Shown: piece by piece, positions 1 through 9,372 of the stretch
Layout: each line of letters begins with the position of its first letter
How positions within the stretch are numbered: the stretch's first letter is position 1
Source of the DNA: Caballeronia sordidicola
Lineage (GTDB): Bacteria; Pseudomonadota; Gammaproteobacteria; Burkholderiales; Burkholderiaceae
Assembly: GCF_002220365.1 (NCBI RefSeq)
Contig: NZ_MTHB01000159.1
Coordinates: forward strand, 62,001-126,000
DNA length: 64,000 nt
Direction: 5' to 3'
The notes under the pieces: generated by a model
What the model was told of the DNA's origin: nothing
Database searches by the model: none
What the model saw: the letters and a program-made list of their open reading frames with translations, nothing else
Translations under genes and position numbers: made by a program

Positions 1-378
1 ATCGGCAAAACACAGCGCCGCCGATTCGAACAGCACATCCACCGACGGCCGCGAAAACCGCACCGGCGGATCGACGGAAAGGGCAATCGTGCAATCCGGC
101 TCGACCAGCATGTGATACCCCGGCGGCGCAACATAGATCGTGCCGCCGGCGATCTCGTCCTTGTCGTCGGGCTCGACGACCGGCAACTGGCAGCGCGCGG
201 AAAACAGCGCGGGCAGCAGGCTGGGTGGCTCGCTCCTGACATGTACGACCACCAGCACGGCAGGGCGAAAATTGGCCGGCAGTGCAGGCAGAATGTGATT
301 CAGTGCTTCGATGCCCCCCGCCGATGCCCCAATCACGATGGCTTCGATGGCATCCAGGGAATCGGTCGACGGCGTCAT
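1..378 (-). CDS. cheB: CheB-type protein-glutamate methylesterase, N-terminal part (cut by window start)
   Basis: The visible 126 residues are the N-terminal part of a CheB methylesterase domain without a receiver domain in front. The nucleophile loop IGASAGG carries Ser19, and a VVVHV segment around residues 46-50 carries the probable catalytic His; the catalytic Asp would lie beyond the window edge. CheB enzymes remove methyl groups from glutamates of chemoreceptors or receptor-like proteins. The gene begins 2 bases after the cheR stop and follows the hybrid kinase in the same direction, an arrangement known for non-flagellar CheR/CheB signalling operons. The start ATG at 378 is chosen because it lies directly after the upstream stop. 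Truncation is due to the window only. Confidence 0.9.
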   Translation of the reverse strand, partial: MTPSTDSLDAIEAIVIGASAGGIEALNHILPALPANFRPAVLVVVHVRSEPPSLLPALFSARCQLPVVEPDDKDEIAGGTIYVAPPGYHMLVEPDCTIALSVDPPVRFSRPSVDVLFESAALCFAD

Positions 379-380
379 CG

Positions 381-1223
381 CTAGACCTTTTGATACAAAC
401 GCTCGCGCGCATCGAAATCGGCGAAGCTTCCCGCGTGTTTCGAAAACCGCAGACTCTCTTTGCTGCCGAGCCCAAGAAATCCGCGCCGCACCAGCGAATC
501 GCTGAAAAGTCCCAGTGCACGGTCCTGCAGCGCGCGGTCGAAATAGATCAGCACGTTGCGGCACGACACCAGATGCGCTTCGAGAAAGACACTGTCGGTG
601 GCAAGGCTGTGATCGGCGAACACCACGCGCGACTTGAGCGTCTGCGAAAATTTAGCCGCGCCGTAGGCCGCGTGGTAGTAGTCGGAGAGCGAGCGTTTGC
701 CGCCGGCCGCCAAGTAATTCTGGCTGAAACTGGCCAGCCGATCCAGCGGATAAATACCGCTTTCGGCCTGGCGCAAGGCGTCGGCGTTGATATCGGTGGC
801 GTACAAAACCGTACGGTCCGCAATGTTCTCCTCAGCGAACAGAATGGCGAGTGACCACAGTTCCTCACCGCTGCTGCACCCTGCCACCCACACCTTGATG
901 GACGGATACGTCTGCAAGATCGGCACGACCTGCTCGCGAATGGCGCGGAAATACAGCGGGTCGCGGAACATCTCGCTGACCTGCACCGTCAGGTACTGAA
1001 ACAGGCGCGCGAACAGCGTGGCGTCGCGAAGAATGCGCTCCTGCAACTGCGACATCGTCGTGAAACCCAGATCGTGCAGCGCCTGCGTCAGGCGCCGGCG
1101 CAGCGAACTCACCGAATAATGGCGGAAGTCGTGCTGGTACTTCAGATAAACGGCTTCGAGCAACAGCTTCAACTCGATGTCGAAGATCGCCTCTTCCGTG
1201 TCCTTCAGGGTTCGATGTGGCAT
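381..1223 (-). CDS. cheR: CheR-type protein-glutamate O-methyltransferase
   Basis: A 280-residue CheR methyltransferase. The N-terminal helical domain covers about residues 10-90 and the SAM-binding domain about 95-280, with the glycine-type loop VAGCSSGEE near 113-121, the acidic YATDINADAL segment near 141-150 and the C-terminal VSCRNVLIYF block. CheR transfers methyl from S-adenosylmethionine to glutamates of receptors. No TPR or PAS extension is present, so it is a stand-alone enzyme. It sits 12 bp downstream of the three-receiver hybrid kinase and 2 bp upstream of cheB, so the three are probably co-transcribed. The partner is therefore likely the hybrid kinase system rather than flagellar chemotaxis, which is an inference from context. 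Confidence 0.93.
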   Translation of the reverse strand: MPHRTLKDTEEAIFDIELKLLLEAVYLKYQHDFRHYSVSSLRRRLTQALHDLGFTTMSQLQERILRDATLFARLFQYLTVQVSEMFRDPLYFRAIREQVVPILQTYPSIKVWVAGCSSGEELWSLAILFAEENIADRTVLYATDINADALRQAESGIYPLDRLASFSQNYLAAGGKRSLSDYYHAAYGAAKFSQTLKSRVVFADHSLATDSVFLEAHLVSCRNVLIYFDRALQDRALGLFSDSLVRRGFLGLGSKESLRFSKHAGSFADFDARERLYQKV

Positions 1224-1235
1224 GGCGGATCGTGG

Positions 1236-4200
1236 CTATCGTTGACGCAACCAGACACGACACAGCGACACCAGCTTGTCGACGTCGATCGGCTTCGAGA
1301 TATAGTCGTCCGCGCCTGCTTCCAGGCACTTCTGGCGATCACTCGCCATCGCTTTCGCGGTCAGCGCGATGATCGGCAACCGCGCATGATCGGCGTTCTT
1401 GCGGATCTCGGTCATGGCGGTGAGCCCGTCCATTTCGGGCATCATGATGTCCATCAGCACGAGGTCGATGTCCGGATGGCGGGCAAGCGAATCCAGCGCC
1501 TCGCGGCCATTACGCGCGATTTCAAGCTTCGCGCCCAGCGGCTCGATCACATGCGACAACGCGAAGATATTGCGGACATCGTCTTCGGCCAGCAGGATCG
1601 TGCGGCCCTCGAATACGTCGTCGCGCTGGCGCGCCGCGCGCAGCATGCGCTGCTGCTCGGGCGGCAACGCACTCTCCACGCTGTGCAGGAACAACGTCAC
1701 TTCGTCTACCAGACGTTCCGGCGACTTCGCGCCCTTGATGATGATCGACTTGGAATAACGGCGCAGACGCTGCTCTTCGTCCGGCGACAGCACGCGCCCC
1801 GTGTACACGATTACCGGCGGCGATGCATGCTCCTCCGACGTCGATACCCGCTCCAGCAAGTCGTAACCGGAACCGTCCGGCAAGGCGAGGTCCATCACGA
1901 TGCAATCGAAGGTCACGCGGTTCATCTGCTCCAGCGCTTGGGCAATCGTCCCGGCCTCCACGATCTCGACCGTCGCGCTTTTCAGCAACGCGTGGATGCT
2001 CTGGCGCAGCGCGGGGTCGTCCTCGACCACCAGCACGCGCCGCGTGCCTTGCGCCGAGCGCGCTTCGAGCTTTCGGATCGCGCCCGCCAGCGTGTCGCGC
2101 GCGCTCGGTTTGAGCGTATAGCCGATCGCGCCGAGATGCAGCGCGACATCGGCATGATCCGTCGACGAGACGATGTGAATCGGGATGTGGCGCGTGAGGG
2201 GATCGTGCTTGAGCCATTCGAGCACGGTCAGGCCTGACTGGTCGGGCAAACCGACATCGAGCAGGATGCCGTTCGGTTGCAGGGTGCGGGCCAGTTCCAC
2301 ACCTTGTGTCGCGGTGGTCGCGTGCACGAAGTCGAATTCGAGTTCATGCGCGAGGTCGTGCAGGATGTGCGCGAAACGCACGTCGTCTTCAATCGCCAGG
2401 ATCACGCGGTCCGGGCGCTTGCGGTTGGCGCGGTCGTCGGCTATGGGTTGCGGCGCCGGGTAGTTCGCATTCGGCGCGCGCCAGGACGACGGCCCATGAG
2501 CAGAAGAAGCCGATGCCCTTGCCGCGAGGTGCACCGGCGCGTGGCTCTGCACGACGCCGGCGCTCACCGCCAAGGCTGTGTCCGCCGCGCCGTTTGCCAA
2601 GGCAGCCTCCGGCTCGCTCATGGGCCCGATCACATCAAGTTTCGCGGTGACCGTGCCTTCTTGAACGGCCAGCGGCAGCGTGACTGAAAACACGCTGCCC
2701 TTGCCCGGCTCGCTCGATACGCTCACTGAACCGCCCAGCAGCCGCGAGAATTCCCGCGATATCGACAAACCCAGGCCACTGCCGCCGTACTTTCGGCTGG
2801 TCGTGCCATCGGCTTGCTGGAACGCCTGGAAAATCAGGTCCTGCTTGTCGCGCGCAATGCCGATGCCGGTATCGCGCACATCGAAGCGAAGCGCATTTTC
2901 ATTGTTATCCGCCTTCTGCACCGAGACCGTCACCTGGCCCTGCTCGGTGAACTTGAACGCATTCGATAACAAGTTGCGCAGGACTTGCTGGAGACGCTGG
3001 TTATCGGTGACGAAATACTCCGGCACGCCTTCCGCGCGTTCGGTGACGAGCTTCAGCCGCTTCGAATCGGCGACAGGCGCGAACGATTGCCGCAACGACT
3101 GCAACATCCCGTCGATGGCAACCGGCGCGAACTGCACGTCCATCTGTCCTGCTTCCACCTTCGACAAATCCAGGATGTCGTTGATGAGCGACAGCAGATC
3201 ACTGTTCGACGAATGAATGGTCGCGGCGTAGCGCACCTGTTCGTCGGAGAGATTGCCGTGCTTGTTGTCCTGCAAAAGCTTCGCGAGAATCAGCGAACTG
3301 TTCAGCGGCGTGCGCAACTCGTGCGACATGTTCGCGAGGAATTCGGACTTGTACTGGCTCGCCCGTTCCAACGCCAGCGCGTTCGATTCCAGTTCCTTTT
3401 GCGCGCGCACCAGTTCCGTTTTCTGCCGTTCGAGATGCTGTGTGTATTCCTCGAGATGCACGTTGGTCTGCTCGAGCTCGGCCTGTTGCGTTTCCAGCCG
3501 CGCCTGCGTTTCCATCAAGACCCGGCCGCGCTCCTCGAGCTCTTCATTCGATACCCGCAGCTCTTCCTGCTGAACCTGCAATTCCTCGCTCTGGCGCTGC
3601 GTCTCCTCCAGCAAATCGACCATTCGCGAACGATACTGCGCCGAGCGCAGCGCCATGCCCATTGCTTCGGCGGCGTTTTCGAGGAGCTCGCGGGTATCGT
3701 CCACCGCGTTTTCATCGCCGACAAACCCCACTTCCAGCACGCCGATCACTTGGCCATCGGCCATCATGGGCGCGACCACGCAATGGCTCGCAGGCGCCGA
3801 TGCCAGCGCCGAGCCGACCGTCAGGAAATCCGATCCCGCCCCCCTGACCTCGATCGCCCGTTTCTCGTCGAGCACCTGCCCGAGCAGCCCCTGGCCCCGC
3901 TCGATCCGCTGCGGCACGGCGTTCTCGGCAGGCAGCGCCCAGGTAGCGATACGCTCGAGTGCATTGCCTTCACGGCTGTAAAGCACGGCGACATGCGCGC
4001 CCACATACGGCACGAGCGAGCCGAGGATGCCGTTGGCAACGGCAGCGGGGGCGAGATCGCCGCGCGTCTGCAAGCCGATCTGGACTTCGCCCTGCTTGAG
4101 CCATGCGCTGCGTTGCAGGTTCAGCCGCGTTTTGATATAGAGATGCCCCACGGCGGCCAGCACGAACATCACGATCACGCCGATCACGCGGTTGATTTGC

Positions 4201-4454
4201 AGCGCGATCGGTCCGGTGAGCGCGTCGGCGTTCGTGAGGAAATAACCCGTGAACATCAGCACGGAGGCCACGCCGGCGGTCATGAACGGCACGGTGGGCC
4301 GGTCGGCCCACATGCAGAGCGCGACCGGCAGCATGTAGAACACCCAGATGGCGACGCGCAGCGGCGTGAGCCAGTCGACCGCAAAGACGATCAGGAGCAA
4401 CATCGCGATCGCGAAGTACAGCCACACGGATCGATTTCGACTGTCTATGAACAT
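1236..4454 (-). CDS. Membrane-bound hybrid sensor histidine kinase with GAF domain and three receiver domains
   Basis: A 1,072-residue sensor. Residues 10-110 hold about four membrane helices; residues about 125-270 look like a GAF domain; 275-365 is a long Glu/Gln-rich coiled coil. The HisKA box FLANMSHELRTP places the phosphorylated His at residue 378, and the ATPase domain shows the N box (NLLSNAFKFTE, about 494-504), DTGIGI (528-533) and GGSGLGLSI. After a low-complexity linker (about 600-680) come three receiver domains with phospho-acceptor Asp at about 733 (LLDVGLPD), 855 (VMDLALPD) and 1002 (LMDIMMPEMDG). Kinase and receivers probably form an internal phosphorelay. It heads the cheR-cheB operon. 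The input signal is unknown. Confidence 0.95.
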   Translation of the reverse strand: MFIDSRNRSVWLYFAIAMLLLIVFAVDWLTPLRVAIWVFYMLPVALCMWADRPTVPFMTAGVASVLMFTGYFLTNADALTGPIALQINRVIGVIVMFVLAAVGHLYIKTRLNLQRSAWLKQGEVQIGLQTRGDLAPAAVANGILGSLVPYVGAHVAVLYSREGNALERIATWALPAENAVPQRIERGQGLLGQVLDEKRAIEVRGAGSDFLTVGSALASAPASHCVVAPMMADGQVIGVLEVGFVGDENAVDDTRELLENAAEAMGMALRSAQYRSRMVDLLEETQRQSEELQVQQEELRVSNEELEERGRVLMETQARLETQQAELEQTNVHLEEYTQHLERQKTELVRAQKELESNALALERASQYKSEFLANMSHELRTPLNSSLILAKLLQDNKHGNLSDEQVRYAATIHSSNSDLLSLINDILDLSKVEAGQMDVQFAPVAIDGMLQSLRQSFAPVADSKRLKLVTERAEGVPEYFVTDNQRLQQVLRNLLSNAFKFTEQGQVTVSVQKADNNENALRFDVRDTGIGIARDKQDLIFQAFQQADGTTSRKYGGSGLGLSISREFSRLLGGSVSVSSEPGKGSVFSVTLPLAVQEGTVTAKLDVIGPMSEPEAALANGAADTALAVSAGVVQSHAPVHLAARASASSAHGPSSWRAPNANYPAPQPIADDRANRKRPDRVILAIEDDVRFAHILHDLAHELEFDFVHATTATQGVELARTLQPNGILLDVGLPDQSGLTVLEWLKHDPLTRHIPIHIVSSTDHADVALHLGAIGYTLKPSARDTLAGAIRKLEARSAQGTRRVLVVEDDPALRQSIHALLKSATVEIVEAGTIAQALEQMNRVTFDCIVMDLALPDGSGYDLLERVSTSEEHASPPVIVYTGRVLSPDEEQRLRRYSKSIIIKGAKSPERLVDEVTLFLHSVESALPPEQQRMLRAARQRDDVFEGRTILLAEDDVRNIFALSHVIEPLGAKLEIARNGREALDSLARHPDIDLVLMDIMMPEMDGLTAMTEIRKNADHARLPIIALTAKAMASDRQKCLEAGADDYISKPIDVDKLVSLCRVWLRQR

Positions 4455-4612
4455 TGGCTGAAGAGTTTTCTTTAAATTTGGGGTCTGGCGGACTTAAGCA
4501 GCACCGGACCATAGCACGAGCCGCGAGCCCTTGTCACATATGGGCTGGCGGCAGATCGACCCGCTTCGAAAGACGCGCAACTGTTACCTTTGCAAGACAA
4601 GAAGAGGCAAAA

Positions 4613-5635
4613 ATGACTGACCCGTTAAGTGGGTTCGCCCGTGGACGCGTGCTCGTCACCGGCGCATCCGGATTCGTTGGATCGGCGGTCGCGCGCATCG
4701 CGCGGGAACGTGGTTTCGACGTTCGCGTAGTCATACGCAAGACCAGTTCCCGGCAGAACCTCGAAGGCCTCGACGCCGAAGTCGTGATCGGCGACATGCG
4801 CGACGAAGCCTCCATGCGGGCCGCGATGAAGGGAGTGCGCTACCTGCTGCACGTTGCCGCCGACTACCGCATCTGGGCTCGCGATCCGGGCGAAATCGAG
4901 CGCGCGAACCTGGAAGGCACCGAGGCCACCATGCGCGCAGCGCTGGCCGAGGGCGTCGAGCGGATCGTGTACACGAGCAGCGTGGCAACGCTGAAGGTGA
5001 GCCCGGCAGGAGATATTGCCGATGAAACGAAGCCTGCCCAGGCCCATCAGACCATTGGCGCGTATAAGCGCAGCAAGGTGCTGGCGGAACGCGCGGTCGA
5101 GCGCATGGTCGCGAATGACGGCTTGCCGGCGGTGATCGTGAATCCATCCACGCCGATCGGCCCGCGCGACGTCAAGCCGACGCCGACCGGGCGAATCATC
5201 GTGGAAGCGGCGACGGGCAAGATCCCCGCTTTCGTCGATACCGGCCTGAACCTCGTGCACGTGGATGACGTGGCGAACGGCCACTTTCTCGCGCTGGAGC
5301 GGGGAGTGATCGGTGAAAGATATATTCTCGGTGGCGAAAATCTGTCGCTGCAGCAGATGCTGGCCGACATTGCCGGACTGGCCGGGCGCAAGCCGCCGAC
5401 CATCAAGCTGCCGCGTGGTCCGCTGTATCCGCTCGCAATCGGCGCGGAGCTTTACGCGAAGTTCAGCGGCAAGGAGCCGTTTGTCACCGTCGATGGCTTG
5501 AGGATGTCGAAGAACAAGATGTACTTCACGTCGGCGAAAGCGGAGCGGGAACTGGGATATCGGGCACGGCCGTATGGCGAAGGCCTGAGCCACGCGCTGG
5601 ACTGGTTTCGCGCGAACGGCTACCTGAAGAAATAA
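4613..5635 (+). CDS. hpnA: Hopanoid-associated sugar epimerase HpnA
   Basis: A 340-residue NAD-dependent epimerase/dehydratase of the extended SDR type. The Rossmann motif VTGASGFVG lies at the N-terminus and YKRSK gives the catalytic Tyr-x3-Lys; the N-terminal half with RIWARDPGEIERANLEGT and the closing LDWFRANGYLKK are typical of HpnA. The frame is open upstream to 4454, but the ATG at 4613 is chosen because the protein then begins immediately before the nucleotide-binding fold and a purine-rich site (AGAAGAGG) precedes it. HpnA family proteins are linked to modification of the hopanoid side chain. hpnB and hpnC follow on the opposite strand. Family assignment is strong; the exact sugar substrate is not visible. 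Confidence 0.93.
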   Translation: MTDPLSGFARGRVLVTGASGFVGSAVARIARERGFDVRVVIRKTSSRQNLEGLDAEVVIGDMRDEASMRAAMKGVRYLLHVAADYRIWARDPGEIERANLEGTEATMRAALAEGVERIVYTSSVATLKVSPAGDIADETKPAQAHQTIGAYKRSKVLAERAVERMVANDGLPAVIVNPSTPIGPRDVKPTPTGRIIVEAATGKIPAFVDTGLNLVHVDDVANGHFLALERGVIGERYILGGENLSLQQMLADIAGLAGRKPPTIKLPRGPLYPLAIGAELYAKFSGKEPFVTVDGLRMSKNKMYFTSAKAERELGYRARPYGEGLSHALDWFRANGYLKK

Positions 5636-5782
5636 AGCGATCAATCGTAATGCGCATCGCCTGTTGTTTTGATGGCATTTTTAGTGGCATACACGCATTT
5701 TGTTACAACGTGTGGCGACGTTGCGCGGTACGCAGCAGTTAAAATCGCAGGCTCGATGCAAGGCTAGCAAGGCAAACAACGC

Positions 5783-6319
5783 ATGAACTTAACTGACCAG
5801 CTCGGCGCGCTGGAATCAAGCCTCGATGAGCTGATTTCCGCAGCCGCTTCTACTCCCGCTTCTATTCCTGCTTTTATTCACGCTTCTCCCGAATCTTCCC
5901 CTGCTTCTGTTGCTGACTCTGCAACTGACGCAACCGTTGATCGGGCGACGGCAGCTGCGTCCGCTGTTGAAGAAAAACCGTCCTTGGCTGAGGAAAAGCC
6001 CACGCTGAACATCTCGCGCCCTGAAAAGAACCTGATCGCGATGACAATCGGCGGGGTGTCGGTGGCATTGAGCCCCGCTGGGGTATCGGAGTTGATCGAG
6101 GAATTGTCGAACGCGCGCGCTTCGATGGACGTCGAACAGCCAGGGGGCCTGCCGCCCGGCTGGCGCTTTGTCGCAACGAAAAACCCGGTGATGGCAACGC
6201 AACGTTATGCGAACGGCGACCGGTTGCTGGTGTTGCGCCATACCGGACACGGCTGGGTTCCGTTCTCGTTCTCGCCTGACATGGTGATCGAGATGTACGC
6301 GATGCTGACAAAGCGGTGA
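5783..6319 (+). CDS. Conserved-looking hypothetical protein with Ala/Ser-rich N-terminus
   Basis: A 178-residue protein of no family I recognise. Residues 15-75 are low complexity (Ala, Ser, Pro, Thr, then Glu/Lys), followed by a compact C-terminal half of about 90 residues: ISRPEKNLIAMTIGGVSVAL, a helical segment, LPPGWRFVATKNPVMATQRY, and a final HGWVPFSFSPDMVIEMYAML. No signal peptide or membrane segment is evident, so it is probably cytoplasmic. The ATG at 5783 is preceded by an AAGG-type site. It lies between hpnA and the convergent hpnB. Codon use matches its neighbours and the ordered C-terminus argues that it is a real gene. Confidence 0.75.
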   Translation: MNLTDQLGALESSLDELISAAASTPASIPAFIHASPESSPASVADSATDATVDRATAAASAVEEKPSLAEEKPTLNISRPEKNLIAMTIGGVSVALSPAGVSELIEELSNARASMDVEQPGGLPPGWRFVATKNPVMATQRYANGDRLLVLRHTGHGWVPFSFSPDMVIEMYAMLTKR

Positions 6320-6386
6320 GTTGAACTGCCATGGGCGAAATCGGTTACGCAACATTCGCCCACGCACATGGCTCAGCTTCTTCCGC

Positions 6387-7580
6387 TCAAGGCGCCTGGA
6401 CCCGCGCCTTCCACTGCCCGCCCTTGCCGCGCCAGAACCGTATTGCCGAACCAACCGTCGCGCTGACATAAAACAGCGCGATCACCGGCAATAGCGGCGC
6501 CCAGAGTATCGAGCGGCGGTAGTAGCGCAGCATCGGCGAATACGCGCTGCACATGGCGAGCCACGCGAGCCACGCTGGCCATCCCTTCGCGCCAAGCGTC
6601 AACGCAAGCACCGGTGGCGCGAGATAGATCACGCACATCGCGAGCACTGTCCCGACCAGCAACAGCGCCGAATAACGCAACTGCGTGAACGCCGTGCGGG
6701 CGATCATGTTCCAGACTTCGCGCCAGTTGTCGTAGGGACGCAACGATTCACTGTCACCGGCAAGATCCAGACGGATCGGCCGCGCTGCGTTCACGCCGTT
6801 ACGAAACTTGATGCGTGAAGCGAGGCTGCAATCGTCGATGAGCTCGCCACGAATGGATTCGATCCCGCCCGCCTCCACCAGCGCCGCGCGCCGCACCATC
6901 ATGCAACCGCCTGCGGCGGCCGCCGTGCGGCTGCTCACGTTGTTCACCCACGCGAACGGATACAGCTTTGCGAAGAAGAACACGAACGCGGGAATCAGCG
7001 CTTTTTCCCACGTTGAGTCGCAGCGCAGCCGCACCATTAACGAGACCAGATCGCGATCTTCCAGAATCGCGCGGGCGACGAGTTGCGAGGCAGCATCGGC
7101 CGGATGCCGGATGTCTGCGTCGGTAAGCAGCAGGTAATCGGCCGGAAAGCCCAGCCCGTCGATAGCCGCAATGCCTTGCGACTGCGCCCACACCTTGCCG
7201 GACCAGCCGGGCGGCAAGGGAGCGGCCGTCAGCACCGTCAGGCGGTCTTCGAAACCGCCGTCACGCGCGGCGGCCTGAGCAGCGTCGGCGGTGCCGTCAG
7301 TGCTGTGGTCGTCGACGACGATCAGATGGAACGAACCCGCGTAATCCTGCGCGAGCAGCGAGCTCACCGCACGGCCGATCACGTCGGCTTCATTGCGCGC
7401 CGGCACGATCGCGACGACGGCCGGCCATGCGCCGCGACGCGCGATCTCCGCCTGACCGACTGCGTGGACGGTACTTTCGCTCAGCCGTTCGAGGGCTTGC
7501 GCGCGCCAGAAACCGCCGCGGCCAAACAGCAGGACAAGCCAGATGAGGAGGGACAACCAGGCAATCAGGAGCATCGTCAA
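6387..7580 (-). CDS. hpnB: Hopanoid biosynthesis glycosyltransferase HpnB
   Basis: A 397-residue family 2 glycosyltransferase anchored in the membrane. The N-terminus has one hydrophobic helix (residues 3-20), followed by the GT2 fold with VAIVPARNEADVIGRAV near 55-70, VVDDHSTDGT near 86-95 and a DADIRHP metal-binding motif; the C-terminal third has about three to four membrane helices. This layout and the TDADIRHP / RTAAAAGGCMM blocks are characteristic of HpnB. It is thought to add or process sugars on the ribosylhopane/hopanoid head group. It is transcribed away from hpnC, which lies just upstream on the same strand, so hpnC-hpnB form an operon. The start ATG at 7580 gives the membrane anchor at the N-terminus. 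Confidence 0.93.
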   Translation of the reverse strand: MTMLLIAWLSLLIWLVLLFGRGGFWRAQALERLSESTVHAVGQAEIARRGAWPAVVAIVPARNEADVIGRAVSSLLAQDYAGSFHLIVVDDHSTDGTADAAQAAARDGGFEDRLTVLTAAPLPPGWSGKVWAQSQGIAAIDGLGFPADYLLLTDADIRHPADAASQLVARAILEDRDLVSLMVRLRCDSTWEKALIPAFVFFFAKLYPFAWVNNVSSRTAAAAGGCMMVRRAALVEAGGIESIRGELIDDCSLASRIKFRNGVNAARPIRLDLAGDSESLRPYDNWREVWNMIARTAFTQLRYSALLLVGTVLAMCVIYLAPPVLALTLGAKGWPAWLAWLAMCSAYSPMLRYYRRSILWAPLLPVIALFYVSATVGSAIRFWRGKGGQWKARVQAP

Positions 7581-7654
7581 TTCAGAGCAGGTCGATGATT
7601 AAGCAGATTCAACATCAGGAGGGGCGCCATACCACGTCAGGTCAGCACGTCAGG

Positions 7655-8563
7655 TCAGCTTTCGACCGAGCGCAATTGCACACCCACCCGGCCACGCAGC
7701 CGCATCGCGAGCGAGCGCACGCCGATCACCGCCCAGTCCGGGCCTTTCAGCACCGGGCGCTTGCGGAACACGTCGTAGTCGGCCTGTTCGATTTTTTCGA
7801 GAATTCGCAAACCGCCATGCACGACGCTACACAGCTCCAGGCCAAACCGCCCGGGCATGCGCACGGCCAGCGGCGCGCCGCCAACGATCATCGCACGCGC
7901 GTGGTCGACTTCATGACGCATCAGCGCGCGCCAGGCGTCGTCGCAGATTTGCTCGTCGATATGCCGTTCGGTCACGCCGAAACGCTCGAGATCGCATAAC
8001 GGCATGTAAATCCGGCTCTTCTTCCAGTCGATACCCACGTCCTGCCAGAAGTTGATGAGCTGCAACGCGGTGCAGATCGCATCGGAATCGGCAAGATTCT
8101 CGGGCGTGCTGGCGTCGAAGAGATGCAGCATCAGCCGTCCGACCGGATTCGCCGAGCGCCGGCAATAGTCCATCAGCGCAGGCCAGTCGGCGTAACGCGT
8201 GGTGTCGATGTCCTGATCGAACGCCGAGACGAGATCGTAAAAGGGCCCGAGCGGCAACCCATATTGCGCGACGGTGCCAGCAAGTTTCTCGAACAGCATG
8301 GGATGAACCGGTGCCGGGTCCCCGGCGGCGACCGCATCCAGCCCGGCGCGGAAATCGGCGAGACGGGCATGGCGCTCGGCCGGCTCAAAGACACCTTCGT
8401 CGGCAATGTCGTCTGCCGTGCGCGCGACGTGATAAATCACGCCGACCGGCGCCCGCAGCCGTTTCGGCAGCAATATGCTGGCTACCGGAAAATTTTCGTA
8501 GTGATCGACTTCCATAAGACGGTCCAGGTATTCGACACGGCGCGCGGATGCCAGAATGGACAT
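7655..8563 (-). CDS. hpnC: Hydroxysqualene synthase HpnC (squalene/phytoene synthase family)
   Basis: A 302-residue trans-isoprenyl diphosphate synthase. Two Asp-rich motifs are visible: ARTADDIADEG near 47-57 and FWQDVGIDWKK near 172-182, the latter typical for HpnC rather than HpnD. In the HpnC-D-E pathway, HpnD makes presqualene diphosphate from farnesyl diphosphate, HpnC converts it to hydroxysqualene, and HpnE reduces it to squalene. The opening MEVDHYENFPVAS is a conserved HpnC N-terminal signature. hpnB follows 74 bp downstream in the same direction. HpnD and HpnE are encoded about 50 kb away in this same window, so the pathway is split over two loci. Confidence 0.95.
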   Translation of the reverse strand: MSILASARRVEYLDRLMEVDHYENFPVASILLPKRLRAPVGVIYHVARTADDIADEGVFEPAERHARLADFRAGLDAVAAGDPAPVHPMLFEKLAGTVAQYGLPLGPFYDLVSAFDQDIDTTRYADWPALMDYCRRSANPVGRLMLHLFDASTPENLADSDAICTALQLINFWQDVGIDWKKSRIYMPLCDLERFGVTERHIDEQICDDAWRALMRHEVDHARAMIVGGAPLAVRMPGRFGLELCSVVHGGLRILEKIEQADYDVFRKRPVLKGPDWAVIGVRSLAMRLRGRVGVQLRSVES

Positions 8564-8735
8564 CGACGCACGCAGGTCGTGCGTGCCGGGTCGCTGACGC
8601 GTAACAACATTGCGCTCCAGGGCGACCTAAATGTTGGTTAGGCGCAACGGCCCGACACGTATAAATTCTTGTCGTGCGCTGCCAGAAAACCTGTTGGAGA
8701 AGCAGGCGCGAATCCAGGCGAACCCGGTGCACTTG

Positions 8736-8787
8736 TTCAACCCGCTTATTCAACCCGCTTATTCAGCCCGCTTATTCAGCCCGCTCA
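8736..8787 (+). repeat. Tandem repeat, four units of 13 bp
   Basis: Four adjacent copies of a 13-bp unit reading TTCARCCCGCTTA: the first two units have A and the next two have G at the variable base, and the last unit has CA instead of TA at its end. It lies about 170 bp upstream of hpnC. A unit of 13 bp would shift frame in a protein and no open frame uses it, so it is a non-coding variable-number repeat. Confidence 0.9.
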
Positions 8788-8930
8788 CGCGGCTTATCTG
8801 GCATCCGCCCCAACGCAGGTTTGGATTGGATTCGCGTCAGTTTCGGTGAATCCAGCTGCCAGGACCGATGCTTCTACCGCCGCTGATCACCGCTGATCAT
8901 GCCCGGCAGGCCATATATTCCGGGGACGTT

Positions 8931-8976
8931 TCGTCGTGCCTGTCGTCGTGCCTGTCGTCGTGCCTTTCGTCGTGCC
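8931..8976 (+). repeat. Tandem repeat, nearly four units of 12 bp
   Basis: Three full copies and a final 10-bp partial copy of TCGTCGTGCCTG (third unit ends TT). Unit length and sequence differ from the 13-bp repeat 150 bp away, so the two arose independently. It sits between the hpnC and ispH promoters and encodes no protein that looks real. Confidence 0.9.
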
Positions 8977-9372
8977 AAGCGGCACGGTCCCGCTACCCGG
9001 GCGCGCCTGCGGCCACCGCTCAACAGCCGGTTCACCTCGGCGCCATGGCATCTTCGAGGCCGTTTCGCGGGCAATCCGGCGAAGCACTAGTTTACCGGCT
9101 TCCGCGTCCGCGCAGTAATTCAACCCTGCCGATAGAAACGGAAACACCCTCTTACAAGCATCCAAAAACTGAACGCGTTAGAATACGCGGTCTACTTCGG
9201 CCTTAAAGTTGAAACGAATGGCATCTTCTCAGCCAATTGTTTCCGAAAGCATTTTCCGAGAAGCTTTAATTTTGCTTACAACAAATCAACCGGATTTGAT
9301 CGAAGCCCGGATTTGATAGAAGCCTATAGCCGGTTCCATTCGAAACCCGCGCCAGTCGGAGTTCGCCCGAAT

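Larger units (their letters stand above)
8564..9372. other. 809-bp divergent intergenic region between hpnC and ispH
   Basis: No convincing gene is seen here; the open frames on both strands are short and come from repeats. It holds two separate minisatellite-like tandem repeats, described in their own entries, and an A/T-rich stretch from about 9130 to 9330 that is the natural place for the ispH-hpnH promoter. The hpnC promoter must lie at the other end, near 8570-8700. Confidence 0.6.

Noticed and set aside
1074..4475. Plus-strand open frames 1074-2237 and 2985-4475 (387 and 496 codons)
   Set aside because: They mirror the hybrid kinase gene, whose protein has clear domains over the same span; the antisense products are His/Arg/Gln-rich without motifs.
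8736..8976. CRISPR-like array
   Set aside because: The 12- and 13-bp repeats are directly adjacent with no spacers.
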